A DNA stretch of 64,000 bases from Conexibacter sp. DBS9H8 (GTDB lineage: Bacteria; Actinomycetota; Thermoleophilia; Solirubrobacterales; Solirubrobacteraceae). Below are positions 7,711-15,244 of this stretch, piece by piece (position 1 is the stretch's first letter; the number at the start of each line of letters is the position of its first letter). The notes below the pieces were generated by a model. That model was not told the origin of the DNA and made no database searches. It worked only from the letters and a program-made list of their open reading frames with translations. The stretch covers positions 372,001-436,000 of the forward strand of contig NZ_CP097128.1 in NCBI RefSeq assembly GCF_023330685.1, written 5' to 3'. The translations under genes and the position numbers were made by a program.

Positions 7711-9174
7711 TCAGGAGTCGAGGCCCTGGATGACCTTGGTTTCAAGGTACGGCTCGATCCCTTCGATCCCACCTTCACGACCAATCCCGGACTGTTTGAA
7801 ACCGCCGAACGGCTGGCTGGAGCAGATGGCCCAGGAGTTGACCGACATCTGACCGGTTCGCACCCGCCGCGCGATACTCTCGGCGAGCTCGACGTCCTCC
7901 GCAAAAACTGCGCCGGAGAGGCCGTACGGCGAATCGTTGGCGATCCGCACAGCCTCGTCGGTCGAGTCAAAGGGAATGATCGTCAAAACAGGTCCGAAGA
8001 TCTCTTCCTGGGCGATCCGCATACTGTTGTCGACGTTGGCGAACAGCGTTGGCTCGACGTAAAAGCCGCGTTCGAGATGGGCTGGACGCCCGCCGCCGGT
8101 AACGAGAGTTGCGCCCTCCTCCCGGCCAATCCGGATGTATTCCTCCACCCGCGCGCGCTGCCGTTCAGCGGCCAGCGGACCGATGAAGGTGTCCGGTTCA
8201 GACGGGTCCCCCACCTTGAAGCCCTCCATCATCGCTTTTACGGCTGCCGTGATCTCGTCATGTCGTGAGCGCGGCACAAGAATCCGCGTGAGCGCGGCGC
8301 AGACCTGTCCAGAGTGGGCGATACCGCCTGGAATGATGATCGGCAGCACGTCCTCCATCGCAATCCCGTCCGCGATGATCGCCGCGGACTTGCCTCCCAG
8401 CTCGAGCGTCACACGAGCGATCCGCTCCGCGCACAATGCCATGATCCGTCGGCCGGCCGCTGTGGAGCCGGTGAAACTGACCTTGTCAACGTCACGGTGA
8501 CGAACAAGATGCTCACCGACCTCGCGTCCCGCCGGCAACACGCTGACGACTCCCTCGGGGAAACCCGCTGCCTCAAGGGCCTCGGCGAGGATCATCACGT
8601 TGACCGGGCCCTCCGGGGCAGGCTTCAGGATCACCGGACACCCGGCAGCGAGCGCCGGGCCCATCTTCCATCCGGCTGTGGCCACGGGACCGTTCCACGG
8701 GATGATCGCTGCGGCGACCCCAACCGGCTCCTTGATCACCCGTACCGCTTCATCCTTCCACCGCCGCGTCTCCTCGAGGCTCACTCGCTCGTGGAGCGTG
8801 CCGGCCATCTCCCAGTTGCCGACGCCGATCGTGTGGAATGACTCACTGATGATGTGTGGGGCGCCCATTTCCACGGTCCAGGTCGCGATCAGCTCCGGCA
8901 GGCGCGCTTCGATCTCAGCGGCAGCCCGCAGCAGCACGGCACCGCGCTCGGCCGGCGTCAGCCTCGGCCATGGGCCCTCGTCGAACGCGACGCGAGCAGC
9001 GGCGACGGCGGCGTCCACATCGGCGTTCTGAGCTTCGGGAACCGTTGCCACGACCTCTTCCGTGATCGGCGAGACCACCTCGATGACCCTGTCACTGGAG
9101 GGTTCCACCCATCGGCCTCCGATCAACAGCTTCGAAAAGCTCCTTACCGCGTGCACTCCGGCCGTCGTAGTCAT
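7711..9174 (-). CDS. NAD(P)-dependent aldehyde dehydrogenase
   Basis: A 487-residue aldehyde dehydrogenase oxidising an aldehyde to the acid. Motifs in order: IIPWNGP (Asn161), FTGST (234-238), LELGGKSA with general base Glu258, GQVCAA with catalytic Cys292, EEIFGPV and the C-terminal PFGGFKQSGIGREGG. The ATG at 9174 follows a strong purine-rich ribosome site (GAGGAGAGGG). A promoter and operator stand upstream. Linkage by operator to the acyl-CoA ligase suggests it feeds acids into the same acyl-CoA/PHA metabolism; that link is inference. Confidence 0.93.
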   Translation of the reverse strand: MTTTAGVHAVRSFSKLLIGGRWVEPSSDRVIEVVSPITEEVVATVPEAQNADVDAAVAAARVAFDEGPWPRLTPAERGAVLLRAAAEIEARLPELIATWTVEMGAPHIISESFHTIGVGNWEMAGTLHERVSLEETRRWKDEAVRVIKEPVGVAAAIIPWNGPVATAGWKMGPALAAGCPVILKPAPEGPVNVMILAEALEAAGFPEGVVSVLPAGREVGEHLVRHRDVDKVSFTGSTAAGRRIMALCAERIARVTLELGGKSAAIIADGIAMEDVLPIIIPGGIAHSGQVCAALTRILVPRSRHDEITAAVKAMMEGFKVGDPSEPDTFIGPLAAERQRARVEEYIRIGREEGATLVTGGGRPAHLERGFYVEPTLFANVDNSMRIAQEEIFGPVLTIIPFDSTDEAVRIANDSPYGLSGAVFAEDVELAESIARRVRTGQMSVNSWAICSSQPFGGFKQSGIGREGGIEGIEPYLETKVIQGLDS

Positions 9175-9206
9175 TCCCTCTCCTCTGTCTCTGTCGCGGC
9201 GCGTCG

Positions 9207-9248
9207 ACGTTACAGCGAACGGCCGAGCAAGTCAACTACTGTGTTGAC
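9207..9248 (-). promoter_or_regulatory. Promoter and palindromic operator of the aldehyde dehydrogenase gene
   Basis: Minus-strand TTGACT (9235-9230), a 17-base spacer and TAACGT (9212-9207) form a sigma-A type promoter. Its -35 box is inside the perfect palindrome GTCAAC-N6-GTTGAC at 9231-9248. A repressor bound there would occlude the -35 box, which suggests control by a TetR- or GntR-like dimer. No such regulator gene is present in the window. Confidence 0.6.
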
Positions 9249-9353
9249 GGTGGTTGGCTCCGGAGCCGCGCTCTTTCCTGCTGATGCAGATCACGCAAGC
9301 GCGGCAGGAGACAGCAGCCAACGCCCCTACGTACCTCGCCCCGCCGTACATGG

Positions 9354-9491
9354 ATGCCGGAGCCCGATCTGCACCTGGCAGATGCCACGTGCGGCGACTG
9401 CCACGCGTTAGCCTACGCACAGGATTTGGGCAATGCCGATTTTGAAGTGAACGACGTGCCATCCCCGGGCTGGGTGAATGGGAATGGATGA
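9354..9491 (+). CDS. Possible 45-residue CxxC protein
   Basis: A short frame opening with ATG at 9354. It contains ATCGDCHALA, with a CxxC(H) pair, then an acidic stretch DLGNADFEVNDVP, and stops at 9491, overlapping the start of the next gene by 8 bases. The overlap and sensible amino-acid composition suggest a two-gene unit. There is no family match I can name and no clear ribosome site, so this is tentative. Confidence 0.28.
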   Translation: MPEPDLHLADATCGDCHALAYAQDLGNADFEVNDVPSPGWVNGNG

Positions 9492-9822
9492 CTCCACGCT
9501 GCGTGCGCTACGCCGACTTGAACAAGATGCCTGGACCGCCTCACAAAGGTACAGAGCACACGCGTCCGAAGCCACCTACCGCGAGCTCCGCCTCCAGGCA
9601 GAGACACTGAACCAAACCGAGGGCTGGATGTCAGAGGAGCTGTTCTCGTCGACTCTGCTCACCGTCGAAGAGGAGTGGCTGGTCGAAGAACTCAATGATC
9701 AGTACGGCGGCACGGTCCGTGAGCCTGGCCACCCGGTGGAGCGACTTCTTCGCAGGCTCGCCGCCTGGGCTCTCGGTACGCGACTCGCTGGCAGCGCCTT
9801 CCCAGATGATGCATCTCTGTGA
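9484..9822 (+). CDS. Hypothetical small helical protein
   Basis: A 112-residue protein I do not recognise. It is rich in charged helices (LRALRRLEQDAW, TVEEEWLVEELNDQ), with no signal peptide or membrane segment and no metal ligands. Codon third positions are moderately GC-biased, consistent with a real but accessory gene. Start is ATG at 9484, with another in-frame ATG at 9478. The 200 bases after it up to 10025 show no gene. Confidence 0.5.
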   Translation: MDDSTLRALRRLEQDAWTASQRYRAHASEATYRELRLQAETLNQTEGWMSEELFSSTLLTVEEEWLVEELNDQYGGTVREPGHPVERLLRRLAAWALGTRLAGSAFPDDASL

Positions 9823-10025
9823 ACCGAGCCAAACCTCACCGTTGCCGCACCCACGCACAGGCGCGACCGTCGGGTTGGCTGGATTGGTGCGACGTCAAAC
9901 TCCCGTTCACCAAGCATCGGCTTGGTCGATCGCCCGGAACGGTGCCCGGGATCGGCGCTTTCAAGCAACAGCTATGGATGACGAGCTGAGCATCGGCGCG
10001 GGAATGCAAAACATCCCGGCCTGAC

Positions 10026-10418
10026 TTGGTGCACATTCGGGCCAGCCGTTCCTCCGGACCGGGCGGCCAGTACCCCGAGGTGACCGCCGTCCGGATCGAG
10101 GCGAGCATCGAATTGCGCGCACTCGAGAACCTCGGCGACGCTCAGCGCGCACGTTTGGAGGCACGCTTCGGCGCGCGGGCGAGCGCCATCGGCCAGGACA
10201 CGCGCAGCCAGGCACGAGATCGGTAGTTCGCGCTCGAGCGGCTCGCCGCGAAGCCACGGGCCGCACTGACCCCGCCACCTCCGCGCCGTGCCTCACGTCC
10301 GACGCGGGCCAGCGTCGAGCGGCGGCTTCAGAGCAAGCGACGCCAGAGCACGCCAGGACCCGCGTCCTCCGCGGGACGCCTGAGATCACCCGCGCTGCGA
10401 CTAATCAGATTTCTCTGA
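10026..10418 (+). pseudogene. arfB: Decayed peptidyl-tRNA hydrolase ArfB-type gene
   Basis: The reading frame begins with RASRSSGPGGQ, the signature of the class I release-factor-like GGQ domain of ArfB, followed by a recognisable body (RIEASIELRALENLGDAQR) and TRSQARDR. A TAG at 10224 then truncates it, and the same frame continues with the typical basic, proline-rich tail (PPPPRRASRPTRAS, RRLQSK) up to 10418. The histidine/asparagine residues usually following GGQ are altered. ArfB rescues ribosomes stalled on non-stop mRNA; this copy can hardly be functional. Confidence 0.75.
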
Positions 10419-10430
10419 AAGATTGATGCT

Positions 10431-10671
10431 GTGAGACGGATGATCGCAACCGACGCCGCCAGGAGCTTCTCTGACGTGCTGAACAGGGTCGCGACCGGGA
10501 AGAGAGCGTAATCACGCGCGGCGGCGCACCTGTTGCTGTGATCTCGCCGCCCAAAGCCAAGCTGATGTCAGCAGCTCGCTTCCGCGAGTCGATCGCCGCA
10601 GGCCGATGCCTGACGCTGGGTTCGTCGGCGACGTTGAGGCCATCCGGCAGCCGGCGTGGCGCCTGAGGATC
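10431..10671 (+). pseudogene. Fossil of a Phd/YefM-type antitoxin (vapB)
   Basis: The N-terminal motif IATDAARSFSDVLNRVATGK of Phd-family antitoxins is read from the ATG at 10440 and runs into a stop at 10508. One frame over it continues with VITRGGAPVAVISPPKAKL, the conserved second half of the DNA-binding domain. A further frame change gives DAGFVGDVEAIRQ, the toxin-binding tail. Two frameshifts therefore disrupt it. It directly precedes the toxin remnant, preserving the antitoxin-toxin order. Confidence 0.68.
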
Positions 10672-10675
10672 AGCG

Positions 10676-11064
10676 GCCGTCCTGCTCGACACGGCCCTGC
10701 TCGTGGACCGCGGGCGCGGCATCGCCAACCCGCAGGTTGATGCCGCCATAGGCGACGAGGACCGTGCCATGAGCGTGATCACCGTCAGCGAACTCCGGCA
10801 CGGGGCCTACCGCGCGAAGGTGCGCGTCGCAGCGTGTGCGTCGAGCATCGGCTCGCCGGACCGCGGGCGCCTGAGATCACCGAGCATGTCGCTGCGCTCA
10901 CGCCGACATATGGGCGCGGGCTCTCCGCGGGAGGTGAAGCCACCGGCGCGCACGACCCTTGGATCGGCGTGACCGTGTTGGATCACGGAATGGGCCTCGC
11001 CACCGGCAGTACCGGTAAGTTCAGACGGATCCCCGGCCTCCGACTCATCGCACCGCCCCGCTAA
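10676..11064 (+). pseudogene. Fossil of a PIN-domain toxin (vapC)
   Basis: LLDTALLVDRG gives the first PIN-domain Asp, followed by GDEDRAMSVITVSELRHG with the conserved Glu. Around 10825 the frame shifts, and AGGEATGAHDPWIGVTVL (second acidic cluster, here with Trp after the Asp-Pro) and FRRIPGLRL finish the fold in another frame up to the TAA at 11064. Intact VapC toxins cut tRNA or rRNA; this one is split by a frameshift. Confidence 0.68.
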
Positions 11065-11164
11065 CCGACGGGCTGCGTGCCATCGCATCCAGGGTGGGTC
11101 CCGGGCGGCCCGTCGGTGCAGGCCAAGTCTGACCCCACCAGACCCATTCCGTTGACGGCGGGGC

Positions 11165-11350
11165 TGCCGTCCCAGCGCGGTGCCGGCCTGCGCGAGAACC
11201 GACAGCATCCACTGCTCGAGCGCCTATCGGCTGCTCGTCAGCCCTGGCGCAACGAGGCGTCCTACCACGGGCTCAAGGACCCACGGCACGGATGAGAGCG
11301 CACACAACTGGTGGTGCCACCCCGACAAGGTGGCCGCTGACGATCGCCCA
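11165..11350 (+). pseudogene. Remnant of the transposase found intact in sequence at 17.6-18.8 kb
   Basis: The frame through CARTDSIHCSSAYRLLV, then ESAHNWW and KVAADD aligns with CAKTQSIACSTDYRLLV, ESAHDWW and KVAADD of the split transposase at 15980-18835. Only this short C-terminal stretch survives, with altered spacing between blocks. About 115 bases further on, the sequence at 11465-11484 matches the one that follows the other copy, as if the element's right end had been kept and the interior lost. Confidence 0.65.
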
Positions 11351-11464
11351 GCCGGTGGGGCCCCGGAGGGGCCGGTGTTGCTGCCTGTCGTCGGCGAGCT
11401 CGGAGCTGTCACCGGGACTGCCCTGGCTCGAGTTTCACTGCCGAGGCGGATTTGGGGACAGCTA

Positions 11465-11499
11465 CGTCTAACTGTCTGAGTGGGACAGTTTCCAATAGC
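11465..11499. repeat. Left copy of a 20-bp direct repeat with adjoining inverted motif
   Basis: Positions 11465-11484 match 19030-19049 at 19 of 20 bases in direct orientation. The following bases, GTTTCCAATAG at 11488-11498, are the reverse complement of CTATTGGAAAC found just before the right copy. Within this copy AACTGTC and GACAGTT also form a 7-bp hairpin. The arrangement resembles the ends of an inserted element. Confidence 0.55.
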
Positions 11500-11617
11500 C
11501 GTGGAGCCTGAGATTTCAGCTGAGGAAACGGCCGCTTTGTACAGGCGCCCGCTCACTACTGTCCATCGGGCGAGGCTCCCGAGGCGGATGGGTGGCCGCG
11601 GGTTGCGCCCCTTGGGG

Positions 11618-12352
11618 TCAGCGGTGTTGAACCCAGAGGTTCTCTTCGTCGTACGTGGCCATGTCGGCCTCGCGGTCTACGTGGAGCAGGTTGAGTGCGT
11701 CAGGAACGATGTACTGGCCGGTGACCGGAAGTGGCATGTTGGCCCATTTTTCCCATTGTTCGACGCTGCCGGTGACCACCATCGAGTGCGTCGCTGGGCC
11801 GAGAATGGTTGCTCCGAGCCTCTGATGGGTCCGTATCCACGGGTCGATTGAGAGTCCGTCGGTTCGCTTCCAGGTTGCGTACTCGCCCATGCTCACGTTC
11901 GGGTATCGGTGTTTCCATGTCGGACGAAGCGGGGCGACCACGTGTGCGAGCCCCGCCGCCGTCGCTCGTGAGGTCAGAGCCTCCAGAACACGGGCAGCCA
12001 GCCCTTGTTTGTCAAAGTCCTGAGCGACCGCGGCGGCCATGAAGCTGAAGGCTGTCGGGCTCCGTCCGTGTTCGTGGTCCTCCACGGCGGCTACGAGCGC
12101 CGACCTGTAGCCACTGGGGAGCCCGGCGGGGGTTCCATCCCAAACGATGGGAACCCCCCAGCCGCCGGCGGCCACTTGGTCATCGCTCAGGAGCAGGATG
12201 TCGAAGTGCCCGAAGTAGGCCTCGACCCGGGGCATGTACTGCGGAGGTATCTCATCGTGGAAGATGAATTCCGGCCACCGCTCACGAAAAGCGCTGGCCG
12301 CAGCGCCCGCGAGGTCCGGTCGCTCGTTGGATGTCACCACCTCGAAGCTCAT
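11618..12352 (-). CDS. GNAT-fold acetyltransferase-like protein
   Basis: A 244-residue soluble protein. FRERWPEFIFHDE near the N-terminus and AVAQDFDKQGLAARVLEAL around residues 108-126 have the shape of a GNAT domain with its CoA loop, and ATILGPATHSM with PVTGQYIVP completes a conserved tail. I recall similar proteins annotated as GNAT in Streptomyces, but the CoA loop (QGLAAR) is not the classical Q/RxxGxG/A. It ends next to the direct repeat and follows the lipoprotein gene by 6 bases, so the two may be co-transcribed. Confidence 0.65.
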   Translation of the reverse strand: MSFEVVTSNERPDLAGAAASAFRERWPEFIFHDEIPPQYMPRVEAYFGHFDILLLSDDQVAAGGWGVPIVWDGTPAGLPSGYRSALVAAVEDHEHGRSPTAFSFMAAAVAQDFDKQGLAARVLEALTSRATAAGLAHVVAPLRPTWKHRYPNVSMGEYATWKRTDGLSIDPWIRTHQRLGATILGPATHSMVVTGSVEQWEKWANMPLPVTGQYIVPDALNLLHVDREADMATYDEENLWVQHR

Positions 12353-12358
12353 CGGGAC

Positions 12359-12835
12359 TCAGCGGACGGAAACGGCGAGGACCGAGCAGGTGCTCACCTT
12401 CGGGTTGCTCGGGCAGTACTGGCTCCTGACCTTTAGCCGTACTGTCCCGCGCGTCCGGGCTTGGTAGCGGACTGTTTGTCCGTGCACGTCGGTGATGACG
12501 AGGACTGAGTTGGTTGGCTTCGGCACCGGGAAGGCACGGGTGACCTGGGTGCCGTTTCGGTTGCCGGCCACCAGCACGGTGAAGCGCTGCCCAGGATGGA
12601 CCTGGACCTGCGGTGGGTGGGACCCCGGCATCTGGCCGGCACAGGAGCCTGACGGGATTTTGCGGCCGCCGACCGTGAACGTGTACGGGACGCCGCAGTT
12701 CGTCGACGCCGCGACTGAGGTCGTTGGGCTTGATGAACTCGCGCCGCATCCCGCCAGGGCCGCTGCCGCGGCCAAGCATGTGGCTACGCCGATGGCCTGA
12801 GCGCGGAGGTGGGTACAGGGCTGACGCGTGGTCAT
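12359..12835 (-). CDS. Putative secreted lipoprotein
   Basis: A 158-residue protein with a lipoprotein signal: basic N-terminus, hydrophobic stretch and lipobox LAGC near residue 30, then a Ser/Thr linker. The mature part is beta-rich, with paired cysteines (NCGVPYTF, CAGQ, YCPS, STCSV), and may form an Ig-like extracellular domain. Start is ATG at 12835. The longer frame upstream overlaps the antisense gene region and has no signal, so it is rejected. Function unknown. Confidence 0.7.
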   Translation of the reverse strand: MTTRQPCTHLRAQAIGVATCLAAAAALAGCGASSSSPTTSVAASTNCGVPYTFTVGGRKIPSGSCAGQMPGSHPPQVQVHPGQRFTVLVAGNRNGTQVTRAFPVPKPTNSVLVITDVHGQTVRYQARTRGTVRLKVRSQYCPSNPKVSTCSVLAVSVR

Positions 12836-12919
12836 GACAACAAGACTACGTCGCGCATCGTCGTTCGTCACGACGGGGGCGACGGAGCTGTGGTCCGGGC
12901 CTCGCACGCGAGGCATGGT

Positions 12920-14305
12920 TCAGTTCGGGTTCCAGAGCTTGGCGAGCTTGATGACGCGTCCGTCGCGCTCGACGCCCCAGAACGCGAACCCGCTGACGGC
13001 ACCGCCGCCTTGGCAGTGAACGGCTGCGCCCGTGAGGGACGCAAACTCACCTTCGCCTTGGACGCGGACGACCCCGGTCTGGGAGTCGAAGGCGGCGCGC
13101 CAGCTACGGCCTTTGTAGCTGCCGATGAGTGTTTCGTCCCCTCGCAGTCGCCCAGCAGCGACGAAGTCGCCAAGAGTTGCTTTTGCCTGTCGTCCGCCGA
13201 GCGAGGTCGGGGGTCGGCGGCGTCGTTGCCCCGGCATGTCAGAAAGGTTGATAGGGGGTGTTCTCGGCTCCGCTGCCCCGGTCAGGCGCCGGCGGCGCAG
13301 TTCGGCTTGGGCATCGCTGCGCAGGGCCGCCCAGCCGCCGTGGTTGTCAAAGGCGCTGGAGGAGGGAGCCCCGGTCTGGCCGGCAGCCCAGTCGTTGTAG
13401 CCGCGCTCGGTGCTGTGCTGGCGCGGGCGGAGCTGGTCGAGGTAGCGGACCAGCCAGTCGATGAGGTCGTCCCGAGGCTGGTCACGACGGCGGCGCTGTT
13501 CGCCGGGGCGTCCGGCGCCGATGTTCTGGGTGTAGTCCCAGCGCAGGTGACGGGGCGGAGGGCCGTCGGGGACAGGCAGGCCGGCGGCCCGGCGCCCGTC
13601 CTTCCACTCGGTGATGTAGGAGGCCCAGGTGCGGGTGCGGTCACGCGAGAGGGGGATGCCGTTGGCTTTGGCGAAGGCGTGCAGTTCGACGCTTGTCGGT
13701 TCGGTCTCGTAGTGCTCGTAGCAGCGTTCGAGCGCCTCGACGATGCTCAGCGGTCGCTGGCGGGGTGGCTGGTGGCCGCGGGCGGGTCGGGGGCTGAGTC
13801 CGGCGTGGCCGAGCGCACGGTCCCAGCTTCCCGCGACGGCAGCAATCTGGTCCTCAGTCGGGAGACGCAACCCCCCGCCGTGCACGGAGCGGCGGTCGGC
13901 GGCGAGCATCCGCGCCCGTTCGACCCGGTACGCACTCGGGCTGAGCGTCCGCACCCCGACACGGCGCGCGACGAGCGCGAGCACGTAGTCGCTGTATTCC
14001 GGGGTGAGCCACGAGCCCTGGCGCTCGTTGAGCGCCTTGCCAAGGGCGATGCGCTGAGCAGCGGACGGGAGGAACGCGAGCTCGCGCAGCTTTTCCCAGG
14101 AGAGGTCGAGGTGCTCACAAATGCGCCGCGCCGAAGGCGCATCCGGGAAGGTCTCACTGAGCGACCGAGCTTGGTCCCATGCCCGGGTGCTGATGCGCTC
14201 CGGGCTCACACCGCCCCCGGTCTCGGCGATGTCGCAGACCATCTGCAGGAGAACCAGCGGCTCAAAGGCCGATGCCGATTGCGACTGAGGCGCTGCAGTC
14301 GTCAT
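12920..14305 (-). CDS. HEAR-repeat protein with C-terminal RAMA domain
   Basis: A 461-residue protein. The last 85 residues (TLGDFVAAGRL, GSYKGRSWRAAFD, VRVQGEGEFASLTGAA, VSGFAFWGV) match the RAMA domain, which accompanies restriction and DNA-modification enzymes and is thought to read modified DNA. The preceding part has repeated units ending in Trp and Ala-Gly-Leu (GSWDRALGHAGL; WASYITEWKDGRRAAGL; GYNDWAAGQTG with GGWAALR) that look like homing-endonuclease-associated repeats. No nuclease or methylase motif is visible. It is divergent from an HTH regulator. A modified-DNA binding or decoy role is inference. Confidence 0.68.
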   Translation of the reverse strand: MTTAAPQSQSASAFEPLVLLQMVCDIAETGGGVSPERISTRAWDQARSLSETFPDAPSARRICEHLDLSWEKLRELAFLPSAAQRIALGKALNERQGSWLTPEYSDYVLALVARRVGVRTLSPSAYRVERARMLAADRRSVHGGGLRLPTEDQIAAVAGSWDRALGHAGLSPRPARGHQPPRQRPLSIVEALERCYEHYETEPTSVELHAFAKANGIPLSRDRTRTWASYITEWKDGRRAAGLPVPDGPPPRHLRWDYTQNIGAGRPGEQRRRRDQPRDDLIDWLVRYLDQLRPRQHSTERGYNDWAAGQTGAPSSSAFDNHGGWAALRSDAQAELRRRRLTGAAEPRTPPINLSDMPGQRRRRPPTSLGGRQAKATLGDFVAAGRLRGDETLIGSYKGRSWRAAFDSQTGVVRVQGEGEFASLTGAAVHCQGGGAVSGFAFWGVERDGRVIKLAKLWNPN

Positions 14306-14425
14306 ACACCCCGGAAGGTAGGGGCCAACCGGGACGGCAGCGCCAGGCACAGCCGGTCAGGTTCTTTGCGCACGGAGCAGGAACGTTCGATGCTCTGGCG
14401 TCCTCGCCTGGGTAGCGTGGGGGGC

Positions 14426-14731
14426 ATGCCAGCACGCCGGGACCCGGGGACCAAGGCGGAGTCGCGCCTCGCGCGCGCCCGGATGGCGCGTGGCGTGACC
14501 CAGGAGGAGCTGGCGGATGCCATCGGCGTATCGCTGCCAACCTACCGGCGGCTGGAGCGAAAGCAGACGAACAACCCGGGGTTGCGCTACCTGATGAACG
14601 CCGCCTTGGCGCTCGGGACCGACCTGGACGTGCTCATCGAAGACGAGTGGCGCGAGTGGATGGTTTTTGACCAGCAGCGGCCCGCCCCGCCGATGCCTGA
14701 CGAGTTCTGGCGCCGCCCGTACCGGCCTTGA
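14426..14731 (+). CDS. XRE (Cro/CI)-type helix-turn-helix regulator
   Basis: A 101-residue protein with a Cro/CI helix-turn-helix: ARMARGVTQEELADAIGVSLPTYRRLERKQ at about residues 16-45, then a helix with ALALGTDLDVLIEDEW and a short acidic/proline tail. Start ATG at 14426 follows a run of six G. The much longer open frame leading into it from 12809 is the antisense of the RAMA gene and is rejected. Divergent arrangement with the RAMA gene over a 120-base gap suggests that it represses that promoter. Confidence 0.8.
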   Translation: MPARRDPGTKAESRLARARMARGVTQEELADAIGVSLPTYRRLERKQTNNPGLRYLMNAALALGTDLDVLIEDEWREWMVFDQQRPAPPMPDEFWRRPYRP

Positions 14732-14771
14732 CGGCCAGCCAACATCCTGTCTTCGGCTGCCGAGGGTGCTT

Positions 14772-15206
14772 ATGCTCGACGCTGTGAACGAGTCGGAAAA
14801 GCTGAAGCCTTTCGAACTGGGGTCGCCCGGCCCCATGCGTGACCAGCTCGTAAGTGCCGTTCTCGCAGGCAAGAAGGTGGCGACATCAGCTTTGCTTGCA
14901 CAGTACGAGGATGAGCAGGAGCCGCTCCCTGTCGCCGGCGAACTCTGCGCCATGATTGGGTCACGAGGAGAGTTCATCGCCACGGTGGAAATCGTGGATG
15001 TCTCCATCATGAAGCTCGGCGACGCTGACGACCGGCTGGCACATGAGGAAGGCGAGGGGTTCGAGTCAGCCGCGGACTGGCGCCTCGCTCACGAAGCCTT
15101 TTGGCGCCGTGATGTTCTTCCAGAACTTCGTCAGCCGCTGGTACTCGACGCGGACACCGAAGTCGTGGTCGAGCGCTTTCGCGTTGCCGACCGGCCCGGC
15201 CGCTGA
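14772..15206 (+). CDS. ASCH domain protein
   Basis: A 144-residue protein of the ASCH fold, related to PUA and found in RNA-binding or nucleotide-processing proteins. FELGSPGPMRDQLVSAVLAGKKVATSALL is the conserved N-terminal segment with the Gly-x-Lys-x-x-Thr element, followed by IATVEIVDVSI and the terminal AHEAFWRRDVLPEL. I start at ATG 14772 with GAGG upstream; GTG 14784 is possible. It follows the HTH gene by 40 bases in the same direction. Some ASCH proteins hydrolyse N4-acetylcytidine; whether this one does is unknown. Confidence 0.78.
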   Translation: MLDAVNESEKLKPFELGSPGPMRDQLVSAVLAGKKVATSALLAQYEDEQEPLPVAGELCAMIGSRGEFIATVEIVDVSIMKLGDADDRLAHEEGEGFESAADWRLAHEAFWRRDVLPELRQPLVLDADTEVVVERFRVADRPGR

Positions 15207-15244
15207 GAAGCAGCCCGTGCCGGGCACGCCACTGCGCCGCTGTC

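Noticed and set aside
7502..7852. Plus-strand 116-codon ORF
   Set aside because: The opposite strand carries the readable start of the decayed hydrolase and the end of the aldehyde dehydrogenase; the ORF has no independent support.
9823..10025. Gap after the small helical protein gene
   Set aside because: Searched for ORFs, tRNA and repeats; nothing convincing found.
12809..14425. Very long plus-strand open frame leading into the HTH gene
   Set aside because: It is antisense to the RAMA gene. Its translation lacks motifs, and the HTH gene has its own ATG at 14426.
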